Below are positions 33,713 through 41,561 of a DNA stretch of 64,000 bases, in pieces. Numbering within the stretch: position 1 is the stretch's first letter; the number at the start of each line of letters is the position of its first letter. The notes beneath the pieces are model-generated. The model searched no databases. It was not told the origin of the DNA and saw only the letters and a list, made by a program, of their open reading frames with translations. The stretch is from Chitinophagaceae bacterium (GTDB lineage: Bacteria > Bacteroidota > Bacteroidia > Chitinophagales > Chitinophagaceae), in assembly GCA_019745155.1 (NCBI GenBank), contig JAIETM010000001.1, positions 62,001-126,000 of the forward strand, given 5' to 3'. Made by a program: the position numbers and the translations under genes.

Positions 33713-35914
33713 ATGAGTAAAATAGGAATTAGTTTTAGTTTAATGCTACTTGCAGTAAATATTTCAATCGCACAAAACAACAGCCCCAAAACAGACACCC
33801 TGCATGTGAAAAGCCTACCCGATATAACGGTGGTTGGCAGAAACAGCAAAAGTGATTATCAGCAAATGCCGGAAATTGTTGGAACAAATATTTATGCTGG
33901 TAAAAAGAATGCACTGATTGTACTGGACAATGTACAGGGAAATGTTGTAACCAATACGATGCGGCAGGTGCTGGCAAAAGTGCCTGGCGTACATATCTGG
34001 GAAAGTGACCCAAGCGGAATTCAGATTGGTATTGCGGCCCGTGGTCTCAGCCCCAACCGGAGTTGGGAGTTTAATGTGCGGCAGAATGGGTATGATATTG
34101 CTGCCGACCCTTTTGGTTATCCTGAAGCCTATTATAATCCGCAACTACAGGCTGTGCAAAGAATTGAAATAGTAAGAGGGCAAGGTTCTTTGCAATATGG
34201 TCCACAGTTTGGCGGGTTAGTAAATTATATTCTCCGAAACGGTAGTGAAATAAACAAGCCTTTGGAATTTGAAACGCAGCAAACCGTTGGAAGTAATGGG
34301 TTATTCAACAGCTATAATGCTGTTGGTGGAAAAAAGGGGAAAGTTCATTATTATACATTTTTCGACCATCGTAACGGCAACGGATGGAGAGAAAACAGCC
34401 GATATTTTACCAATGCAGGCTACGGAACTGTAACCTATAATTTCACTACAAAATTTTCATTAACGGCTGAAGTGATGCGTTCGCACATACGCAGCCAGCA
34501 GCCCGGTGGTTTAACAGATGTACAAATAAAGCAGGATGCTCAACAGAGTTTCCGCAGCCGTAACTGGTTTGATGTAACCTGGACAACTCCTGCCTTAATC
34601 GCCAACTATCAGATAAATGAAAACACCCGGTGGAATACGAAATTATTTGGTACCATTGGCGACAGGAACAGTGTTGGCTTTTTGCAATCCATCACTACAA
34701 AAGACAGTATTAACCCTGCAACGCTAAGCTTCAATAACAGAGTGGTAAATCTTGACCAATACAGGAACTATGGTTTAGAAAGCCGCATTATTACTGATTA
34801 TCACCTGGGCAAAATGAAAAACACTTTATCTGGTGGCATTCGTTTATATACCGGCACTACTACAAGGCAGGCAGATGGTAAAGGAACAACAGGTACAGAA
34901 TATGATGTAACTGTAACCGGTAATTATCCCCGGGATATTACTTTTAAGTCCAGTAATGTAGCTGCATTTGCAGAAAATATTTTTCGTATAAATGAGAAGT
35001 TCCTGATTATACCCGGAATAAGATATGAATGGCTTGAAGGTTCATCTTCCGGCCGCAATGGCTATACATCCGGTGGGGCAGAAATAATCTTGCAAAATAT
35101 TACGAGGGGGAGAAGTTTCGTTCTTGCAGGTATTGGAACGGAGTACCATATCACAAAGGCTACTGAAGTGTATGCTAATATTTCTCAGGCTTATCGTCCA
35201 ATTCAGTTTGCAAATCTGCAGGCACCGCCCACAACAGATGTGGTTGACCCTGATTTAAAAGATGCAAAGGGATACAATATTGATTTAGGTTACCGTGGCA
35301 AAGTGAAAAATTTTCTTCAGTTTGATGTAAGCGGATTTTATCTGCAATATGATAACCGTGTAGGTACAGTTACTGTTAGCGGAACACCTTCATACCGTCT
35401 TATTACTAATGTGGGCAGCAGCACCAGCAAAGGGTTTGAAGGATATATTGAATTAAATCCCATCAGGGCATTCGGAAAAAGCAAACATGGTGACTTAATT
35501 ATTTTTGGGTCCTATGGATATACAGATGCCAAATACAGCGGCGACCATAAAGATGCCAATACAAAAGGCAAGAAGGTGGAGAATGCACCAACAAATATCT
35601 TCCGGGGTGGTATAACCGGCGGTTATAAAGGGTTTTTATTAACAGCACAGATAAGCAGTGTTGGAGAAACGTTCAGCGATGCAAATAATACTGTTGCCGC
35701 TTCTGCTAATGGCAATACAGGATTAATTCCATCTTATACTGTAACTGACTTAACAGCTACATACAAATTTTCAAAAGGGTTAAATCTTAAAGCAGGGATA
35801 AATAACTTATTTGATGAAAGATATTTCACCCGTCGTGCAGGTGGTTATCCGGGGCCGGGGGCTTTACCTGCGGATGGCAGAACGTTCTTTATATCAGTCG
35901 GGGCAAAACTCTAA
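33713..35914 (+). CDS. TonB-dependent outer-membrane receptor (FecA-like)
   Basis: 733 residues from the ATG at 33713, which gives a proper signal peptide (MSKIGISFSLMLLAVNISIA, then Q); the frame is open 16 codons further. The plug domain is recognisable (IGIAARGLSPNRSWEFNVRQ, QRIEIVRGQGSLQYGPQFGG), and the barrel ends with DERYFTRRAGGYPGPGALPADGRTF, typical of FecA-type receptors. A TonB box could be near DTLHVKSLPDITVVG. It imports a ferric-citrate-like or other metal complex. It is divergent from the metal efflux genes to the left. Confidence 0.92.
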   Translation: MSKIGISFSLMLLAVNISIAQNNSPKTDTLHVKSLPDITVVGRNSKSDYQQMPEIVGTNIYAGKKNALIVLDNVQGNVVTNTMRQVLAKVPGVHIWESDPSGIQIGIAARGLSPNRSWEFNVRQNGYDIAADPFGYPEAYYNPQLQAVQRIEIVRGQGSLQYGPQFGGLVNYILRNGSEINKPLEFETQQTVGSNGLFNSYNAVGGKKGKVHYYTFFDHRNGNGWRENSRYFTNAGYGTVTYNFTTKFSLTAEVMRSHIRSQQPGGLTDVQIKQDAQQSFRSRNWFDVTWTTPALIANYQINENTRWNTKLFGTIGDRNSVGFLQSITTKDSINPATLSFNNRVVNLDQYRNYGLESRIITDYHLGKMKNTLSGGIRLYTGTTTRQADGKGTTGTEYDVTVTGNYPRDITFKSSNVAAFAENIFRINEKFLIIPGIRYEWLEGSSSGRNGYTSGGAEIILQNITRGRSFVLAGIGTEYHITKATEVYANISQAYRPIQFANLQAPPTTDVVDPDLKDAKGYNIDLGYRGKVKNFLQFDVSGFYLQYDNRVGTVTVSGTPSYRLITNVGSSTSKGFEGYIELNPIRAFGKSKHGDLIIFGSYGYTDAKYSGDHKDANTKGKKVENAPTNIFRGGITGGYKGFLLTAQISSVGETFSDANNTVAASANGNTGLIPSYTVTDLTATYKFSKGLNLKAGINNLFDERYFTRRAGGYPGPGALPADGRTFFISVGAKL

Positions 35915-35917
35915 AAG

Positions 35918-35948
35918 AAAAGCGGCAGAAATATTAACTGCCGCTTTT
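35918..35948. terminator. Bidirectional terminator
   Basis: 11-bp stem AAAAGCGGCAG (35918-35928), 9-nt loop, complement at 35938-35948, with T-runs on both strands. It separates the converging TonB receptor gene and the truncated AraC-type gene. Confidence 0.85.
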
Positions 35949-35952
35949 TTAT

Positions 35953-36369
35953 TTATACCGCTTTCGCAATTTTTTCCATTATATGATGACTTTCTCCAAA
36001 CTTACAAAGTGCATCACAATGGCTGCGTAACTCAGAAAACAGGCGGAAAATATAACTATAGTCTTTATGCAAAGCAGCGCTTAAAAACTGAATGACGCTA
36101 AAATGCTCCTCTATATCGCCAAACTGAACTTTTTTAATTAATAAGGCTTTAATTTTTTCAATCTGCTTTTGCTTATGGTCATCCAGAATTTCAAAGCCCA
36201 ATAAATTCAAGCTATCAGTCAATTGTAGTAATTGTTTTACCGTCGGCTCTTTTTGCAACTCAACCTCTCCCAAATTAATCCGTGTAATTTTCAGGTTAAG
36301 TTTTTCAAGCTCCTGACTAACGGCCATTACACAGCGATTGCAAACCATGTTCTTTATAAATAACCTCAT
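35953..36369 (-). pseudogene. Truncated AraC-type metal regulator (N-terminal half only)
   Basis: 138 residues beginning MRLFIKNMVCNRCVMAVSQE, the heavy-metal-associated-like start of a Bacteroidota family of AraC-type regulators from metal-resistance loci. The middle (SVIQFLSAALHKDYSYIFRL FSE, contiguous) matches the start of the AraC part, but right there the similarity ends and 25 unrelated residues lead to the stop. The two AraC helix-turn-helix units (about 90 residues) are missing, and the remaining 130 bp to the TonB gene cannot hold them. It may be a dead regulator or a metal-binding inhibitor of an intact copy elsewhere. Confidence 0.65.
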
Positions 36370-36577
36370 AAGTGTTAATACGTATAAGAATGAATTAAAT
36401 GATTGGTATTTCTACCAGTTGCAATATCGCCATTTTAAGCAAAGCTATGGCCGTATTTTGAAAGGTTGTTGAATTTAAGCCCTGATTTCCAGCAGTATTA
36501 CATAACAAAGGCCCGGCTTTGCCATAATCGGTATAAAAATTGAGAGTCAATCATTTATATACATATCCAATTTAGCC

Positions 36578-37147
36578 ATGATGAGAGCAACATTAAATGA
36601 CAGGGAGTTGATAGCTGGCATTTTAATCCGGTCTTTTGTTGACAATAAAAGTGTCAATTACATAATTAAACAAGATGAAAAAAGGGAGCAACGTTTAAAA
36701 CACCTTATGGAATACTCATTTGATATCTGTAATTTATTTGGTGATGTTTTTATTTCAGATGATAGAAAAGCATGTGCTTTGATTGTTGTACCAGATAGAA
36801 AAAAAGTTACCGTAAAATCAATACTGCTCGACATAAAAATGGCCCTTTCAGTTACAGGGCTTTCAAATATTAAGAAAGCAATCATCCGTGAATCGGCAAT
36901 CAAAAAAATACACCCTGCTGTCCCTCTTTATTATTTATGGTTTATAGGTGTTGAGCCATCCCAACAAGGAAAGGGCATTGGCAGTAAACTACTCAATGAA
37001 ATTATTCAAAAAGGTCTTTCAGAAAATAAAACAATTTGCCTAGAAACTTCTACCCTTAAAAATATTCCCTGGTACGAAAAGCATGGTTTCAAAACTTACA
37101 GGGAATTAGATTTTGGATATAATCTGTATTGTATGAAAAGACCTTAA
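36578..37147 (+). CDS. GNAT-family N-acetyltransferase
   Basis: 189 residues with the acetyl-CoA loop QQGKGIGSKLLNEIIQKG (about 132-149) after the strand YLWFIGVEP, and a C-terminal ETSTLKNIPWYEKHGFKTY segment typical of GNATs. The substrate is unknown. It starts a plus-strand group with the next gene 15 bp away. The gap 36370-36577 before it holds no clear gene. Confidence 0.88.
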   Translation: MMRATLNDRELIAGILIRSFVDNKSVNYIIKQDEKREQRLKHLMEYSFDICNLFGDVFISDDRKACALIVVPDRKKVTVKSILLDIKMALSVTGLSNIKKAIIRESAIKKIHPAVPLYYLWFIGVEPSQQGKGIGSKLLNEIIQKGLSENKTICLETSTLKNIPWYEKHGFKTYRELDFGYNLYCMKRP

Positions 37148-37162
37148 CTAAAATACAAGGTT

Positions 37163-38143
37163 ATGCTTTTGCCGGGTACCCAAATGCATATTATAACGTT
37201 TCTGTTCATTTGCATAGAAACAGTTATACTTTTATATCTTGTTATTTACCGGCTTGCCCGGCCAGATGATAAATCAACATTCCTTAACATCATTCTGATT
37301 TTATTATTAATTCTCTATAATGTTACCGGCGGCTTCCTGCCAGACCCCAATATCCCCGGCTCTTATTATGTACAATTATCCATTGCCTATGCAACCGGAT
37401 TTATCACTCCTTGTTATTTTCCATACTATATATTTAATGCTTTTTCGCTGCAAAAAATGAGGTTTCATGCATACAAGGGTGTTATATTTTTCCTCGTAAT
37501 TCCGTACCTGATTTTTGTTTTCCTTTTTGTTGTTTCAGGCAACCTGGATGTTGCAAAAAATCTGCTTATAATTCCTGTACTATACGCTATATGGGTCATT
37601 ATTACTTTAGCAAGCGCCGTAAAGTTTAAATATCAGAATAACTTTAAATCAAAGGCCGCAAAAGAAGAAGTTGCTGTACTTTTTTTGAGCCTTACCCCTT
37701 GGGTGGGACTACCAGTAATAGATTTTTTCAATCTTGGGCAGGCTGTTGAAGCAACTACAACAAATACTGGATTTTTATTGTTGCTTGCCCTGCAATTGAA
37801 GCAACATATCACAATGGTAAAGGCAGAACATCAACGGCTAATTGAATCCGAAGAACAATTGCTGAAATGGAATGAGCTATTGCAGGAGGAAGTGAGTAAA
37901 AGAACGCAGGAACTGGAAAGAATAAGCAGGGAAGAACGGTTGGCACAAAACTGTAAACTCTACAGCTTTACCACCCGTGAAATTGAAATTGCAATACTGG
38001 TGTATAAAGGTTATTCCCATAAGCAAATTGCCGAAATGCTATTTATAGCAGAACGAACGGTAGCAAAGCATGTACAGAATATCTTTGAAAAGGCGCAGGT
38101 ATCCAATCGCTTAGAACTCAGCAGAAAACTGGATATGGTATAA
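37163..38143 (+). CDS. Membrane-bound LuxR-type transcriptional regulator
   Basis: 326 residues. Residues 1 to about 220 form about seven transmembrane helices (IITFLFICIETVILLYLVIY at the start). A coiled coil follows (about 220-258; EEQLLKWNELLQEEVSKRTQ) and a C-terminal GerE/LuxR helix-turn-helix, FTTREIEIAILVYKGYSHKQ then IAEMLFIAERTVAKHV. This layout (7TM plus LuxR HTH) is known from Bacteroidota sensors; the signal is unknown. It is followed by the RteC-like gene. Confidence 0.88.
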   Translation: MLLPGTQMHIITFLFICIETVILLYLVIYRLARPDDKSTFLNIILILLLILYNVTGGFLPDPNIPGSYYVQLSIAYATGFITPCYFPYYIFNAFSLQKMRFHAYKGVIFFLVIPYLIFVFLFVVSGNLDVAKNLLIIPVLYAIWVIITLASAVKFKYQNNFKSKAAKEEVAVLFLSLTPWVGLPVIDFFNLGQAVEATTTNTGFLLLLALQLKQHITMVKAEHQRLIESEEQLLKWNELLQEEVSKRTQELERISREERLAQNCKLYSFTTREIEIAILVYKGYSHKQIAEMLFIAERTVAKHVQNIFEKAQVSNRLELSRKLDMV

Positions 38144-38238
38144 AATGCGTAGCTGGATGAAAATGCATAAAATAGTCAATTTTACGCAGGGAAATAGTAA
38201 GTTTTGCGTATCGCAAAGGGTTTATAATTTGATAGTTG

Positions 38239-38261
38239 ATTTGGTATTGTACATACCAAAT
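38239..38261. promoter_or_regulatory. 9-bp inverted repeat, candidate operator upstream of the RteC-like gene
   Basis: ATTTGGTAT, 5-bp spacer TGTAC, ATACCAAAT: a perfect 9-5-9 palindrome ending 8 bp before the ATG of the following gene. It could bind a dimeric regulator such as the LuxR-type protein next door or the small XRE protein at 39826-40059. It is also a possible hairpin in the leader. Confidence 0.55.
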
Positions 38262-38269
38262 TATTTATT

Positions 38270-39481
38270 ATGTCAAAAAGAGAGAATGGCATTGCTTCTG
38301 TTGCGGAAGCAATGGAAAAAATGGAGTTGACATCTGCCACGGAAATACTTCACCAATGGAACTTATCACTTGCTGTCGGCTTTGCTGATGCGGATAGCAA
38401 TTCCGTTATGCCAGATAGCAGCGTTTTTGTTGAGCTATTGAATAAGTGGAGTAATATCGCAGAAAATCTACAGCGATTGATTTTAGATGAAATGATTGGC
38501 TGGCACCATGCAAAAGATAAAGAGGAATTCATCCGGATGGTTCAATTAATGCTGACAAAATTATTAGATAAAATTTCTTTAGTCTATTCCTGTTCCTCAG
38601 TTTCAAAAAATGATAATCAACCCGGTTCACTAATACAGGAGTTATTAAAGGCACTTCATTTTATACAAGAATATTTTGGAACTTATTTTGATAAAAATGA
38701 AAGAGTGCCGGATGTATTAATATCTTTTTACAAAAAAGAAATTAATAGCTTATCTGAAGCCCTCCGGCTAAAATTATCTCAATCAGACCTGGTGGAGCCA
38801 TTACTTACAGAAACACTGATTAATCATTTCTCTGGCTCGTTTGAAAGTGGTAACATGCCGGTTAGTTATCGCCTGCATTTTTATGAAAAGGAATTAATAC
38901 GGGAACTTTCAAAAGAAGTAAATCCTGCAACCGACAGTATCAGAAAGCTATTATACTACTATAACTTTAATTCTTCGGCGTTCGTTATATATGAGTTTGA
39001 CAGGTTGGTTAATCTGGTATCAGCTATTACATCAAAATCTGAAAAAATATTAATGCTTCGTTCCGAATTGAAGAGTATAAATCAATTACCAGTAAGAGTA
39101 AATTATTACTTCGATGATAATATGCCTTCGCTGAAGGAACAGGTGAGTACATGGATAACAGAAGAAATAAAATACTGTGAGGTAGGGAATTTTATACAAG
39201 CACCCAATACATCTGGAACTGAACCAGAAAACAAAATAAATACAACACTGTCTGTTGCAAAATTAGGTTTGCTCATCCGGCTATTGGTGGTTGATAAAAT
39301 TATTGTTAATAGAACGGTGGCGCCTATGTTAAGAACCGTTGCCAAAACCTTCACCACTTTGCAAAGGGAGGAAATTTCATTCGGCAGTTTAGAAACAAAA
39401 TATCATGCCCCAGACAAAGCAACAATAGGTATGATGAAGGAAATGCTTGCGAAATGGATTCATATTTTAGGTAAGTTGTGA
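38270..39481 (+). CDS. RteC-like protein (tentative)
   Basis: 403 residues, all helical, no membrane segment. The C-terminal region (about 315-403: LGLLIRLLVVDKIIVNRTVA, then LRTVAKTFTTLQREEISFGS and KEMLAKWIHILGKL) resembles the end of RteC, the CTnDOT protein that activates excision genes after tetracycline exposure; the N-terminus (IQEYFGTYFDKNERVPDVLI) also fits. The position just before the transfer operon supports a regulatory role. The match is from memory of the family pattern, so it is tentative. An inverted repeat lies right upstream. Confidence 0.45.
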   Translation: MSKRENGIASVAEAMEKMELTSATEILHQWNLSLAVGFADADSNSVMPDSSVFVELLNKWSNIAENLQRLILDEMIGWHHAKDKEEFIRMVQLMLTKLLDKISLVYSCSSVSKNDNQPGSLIQELLKALHFIQEYFGTYFDKNERVPDVLISFYKKEINSLSEALRLKLSQSDLVEPLLTETLINHFSGSFESGNMPVSYRLHFYEKELIRELSKEVNPATDSIRKLLYYYNFNSSAFVIYEFDRLVNLVSAITSKSEKILMLRSELKSINQLPVRVNYYFDDNMPSLKEQVSTWITEEIKYCEVGNFIQAPNTSGTEPENKINTTLSVAKLGLLIRLLVVDKIIVNRTVAPMLRTVAKTFTTLQREEISFGSLETKYHAPDKATIGMMKEMLAKWIHILGKL

Positions 39482-39515
39482 TGACTCCGGTTGCTTACCG
39501 TATCGTAAAATCAAA

Positions 39516-39734
39516 TTAATATTTCAATAGCCTCACAAGATTATTTTTATCAAGATATCTCCACAGTTCCTGATAATGATGGTATGTAAAACCATCTAAT
39601 TTCAATAGTTGGCTTACCGGCCAATTGAGCAGTTGCTCCATTTTATTAAAACAAAGACGGCTGCACAGGTCTTGAAATCCCCGCGTAAAGGGATGATTTT
39701 GTAGTGGACTTTTTATGAATAATTCAACTTTCAT
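39516..39734 (-). CDS. Small hypothetical protein, RNA polymerase alpha-CTD-like pattern
   Basis: 72 residues on the opposite strand between the RteC-like and XRE genes. The segment MEQLLNWPVSQLLKLDGFTY and HHYQELWRYLDKNNLVRLLK (residues 32-72) has the helix-hairpin-helix look of alpha-CTD-like domains. The first 30 residues are unassigned. Could be a DNA-binding accessory. Low certainty. Confidence 0.5.
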   Translation of the reverse strand: MKVELFIKSPLQNHPFTRGFQDLCSRLCFNKMEQLLNWPVSQLLKLDGFTYHHYQELWRYLDKNNLVRLLKY

Positions 39735-39825
39735 TGCTAAAACTTATAAGTAATCACCAACTGCGGCCTTATTAGACCGCAATTATTATGCCTGATTAAG
39801 TCATATTGCCAACTCATTATTTAAT

Positions 39826-40059
39826 ATGATTCGGCAAAGCGACAAAGGCAATCTAAAAAAGTTGGGTGCAAATATTAAAAGGCTCCGGGAGATGAAGAAT
39901 CTAAGTCTCCGGGAATTGTCGTATGCCTGTGATATTGATAACAGCAAGATTTCGAAAATTGAAAAAGGTCAAATTAATATAACATTTACTACGATTTTAC
40001 AATTAGCAAAAGCATTGGAAATTTCTCCATCTGAATTACTCAGGACCGATTACGATTAA
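39826..40059 (+). CDS. XRE-family (Cro/CI-type) transcriptional regulator
   Basis: 77 residues, nearly only the helix-turn-helix domain: LGANIKRLREMKNLSLRELS, then YACDIDNSKISKIEKGQINI and LAKALEISPSELL. It is a likely repressor of the transfer operon or of its own divergent neighbour; the position between regulator genes and traE supports this by inference. Confidence 0.88.
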   Translation: MIRQSDKGNLKKLGANIKRLREMKNLSLRELSYACDIDNSKISKIEKGQINITFTTILQLAKALEISPSELLRTDYD

Positions 40060-40184
40060 TTCCCCATTCATACTTTTTCATCATTAAGGTAGGACTACCG
40101 TACCTATCTCAAATATGCAGTTTTTGGAAATGTTTTTGTACTCCTATTACTGATACAAATTCATAACTAAAGATTGACGGTATT

Positions 40185-40643
40185 ATGTTACAATCAATAT
40201 CATGGAGCCAATACTTCTCCACTCTGTTGTTATCAATAATTGTCTATTACACTTATGTAACATACAAATATTTTCGCTGGGAAATTCTTACCCTGATAGG
40301 TATAAAAAAAATAGATGAAAAAGGAACACCAATTCCGGTAGCTGAAATAAAAAACCAGTTTACAACAAGTAATCATGCAGATTTTTTACCGAAAGAACCG
40401 CTCGTTGAAGTAAATGACAAACTACAACCATTTTGGGATGAAATGAATGCTTACCTGGCTGAAGTAAAGCCACAAGCCCCTAAAGAGGAAGTTTGTTTTG
40501 CGATTAAGAAAATATTGGAAAAATATCCGGTGTTAAACAGCACAGAATATAAAACTGAAGTAGAAGCCACAATATGCGGATTACTTAATCAATATTTTCC
40601 AGAAAAATTTACAGTAGCAGACATGCAAAATATCTGGCACTGA
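40185..40643 (+). CDS. Conserved-context hypothetical protein, membrane-anchored
   Basis: 152 residues. One N-terminal transmembrane helix (YFSTLLLSIIVYYTYVTYKY), then a soluble, acidic part (AEIKNQFTTSNHADFLPKEP; CFAIKKILEKYPVLNSTEYK). It lies directly ahead of traE, separated by a long-stemmed hairpin, a place where Bacteroidota transfer regions carry small unassigned genes. No domain is recognised. Confidence 0.7.
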   Translation: MLQSISWSQYFSTLLLSIIVYYTYVTYKYFRWEILTLIGIKKIDEKGTPIPVAEIKNQFTTSNHADFLPKEPLVEVNDKLQPFWDEMNAYLAEVKPQAPKEEVCFAIKKILEKYPVLNSTEYKTEVEATICGLLNQYFPEKFTVADMQNIWH

Positions 40644-40648
40644 AAAGT

Positions 40649-40708
40649 AATGCTTCATTATCTGCGTGCAGGAAAATCAAGTGCGGTGGGTTAGTATAAT
40701 GAAGCATT
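40649..40708 (+). terminator. 13-bp-stem terminator/attenuator before traE
   Basis: AATGCTTCATTAT (40649-40661) and its exact complement (40696-40708) form a 13-bp stem, with a 34-nt loop that itself holds CTGCGTGCAG, followed by CTTTTTT. It lies 37 bp before the traE start, so it either ends the upstream transcript or controls entry of transcription into the tra operon. Confidence 0.75.
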
Positions 40709-40745
40709 CTTTTTTATTATTCAATTTTAAAAAATTAATGTGTGT

Positions 40746-41066
40746 ATGAAAAAAGTGATTGAAAGAAAAAATGTTGTTTACTGTACAGCCTGTTTTTTAT
40801 TACTGCTGCTTACTGTTTCAGCTATTGCACAGGATGGTAACGCAGGTATAAATGAAGCCAACACCAAAGTACGAAGCTATTTTGCTGCCGGTGTAAATCT
40901 GATGTATGCCGTTGGCGCCATTGTGGGATTGATAGGTGCCGTAAAAGTTTATCAAAAGTGGAACAGTGGTGACCATGATACCGGAAAAGTGGCGGCGGCC
41001 TGGTTTGGTAGTTGTGTTTTTTTGGTGATAGTAGCTACTGTTATCCGTTCATTCTTTGGTGTATAA
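40746..41066 (+). CDS. traE: Conjugative transposon protein TraE (DUF4134)
   Basis: 106 residues from the ATG at 40746; a GTG two codons earlier is open but less likely. Signal-peptide-like start (CFLLLLLTVSAIAQ) and two transmembrane helices (YFAAGVNLMYAVGAIVGLIG; FGSCVFLVIVATVIRSFFGV) with the conserved VKVYQKWNSGD between, the DUF4134/TraE pattern of CTnDOT-type elements. It is a small inner-membrane part, possibly VirB2-like, of the mating channel. Confidence 0.9.
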   Translation: MKKVIERKNVVYCTACFLLLLLTVSAIAQDGNAGINEANTKVRSYFAAGVNLMYAVGAIVGLIGAVKVYQKWNSGDHDTGKVAAAWFGSCVFLVIVATVIRSFFGV

Positions 41067-41078
41067 AAAACCTGGCGT

Positions 41079-41561
41079 ATGAAAGAAATCTTAATTGGCA
41101 AATTACTGGAGTATATCAGGGATAATAATCCTGATATACTTTTTGATTTAGAAGCTAAAGATAAACTCCGTGTTTGGCTGTATGACAAGGTAAGTACCGC
41201 CGGGCCATTAATAAAGCAGTTAAAGAATAGCAGCCGGCCTGAATATATTATTGTGGAAACTTGCCTGCAGGAAATTACAAAAGAATTACGTCCATCGAGA
41301 TACAACTACATACTGAATATCCTGGAAACGGAATTTGAAAATGACTATAAGCAACTTCTTCAATCGGGATTGCTTCAGCACGAGGTTATCAATATGATTT
41401 ACTACTGTAATTCCACATTTGATGACCTGGTGTTTGCAGAAGAAAACGAGAATAATCAATTTATACGCTATGCCACCATTGGCACAGTGAGTGAATACCT
41501 GGAAAGTAACCGTGTGAATGAACCTGTGAGCAATGAGTTACAACAGTCAGCAGAAACTTAA
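41079..41561 (+). CDS. Hypothetical protein of the transfer region
   Basis: 160 residues, helical and soluble. ETCLQEITKELRPSRYNYIL then NILETEFENDYKQLL is the most striking stretch (about 68-100). It overlaps the start of the giant methylase/helicase gene by 29 bp, so the two are translationally coupled; the same pairing is common in related elements. I cannot name the family. Confidence 0.7.
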   Translation: MKEILIGKLLEYIRDNNPDILFDLEAKDKLRVWLYDKVSTAGPLIKQLKNSSRPEYIIVETCLQEITKELRPSRYNYILNILETEFENDYKQLLQSGLLQHEVINMIYYCNSTFDDLVFAEENENNQFIRYATIGTVSEYLESNRVNEPVSNELQQSAET

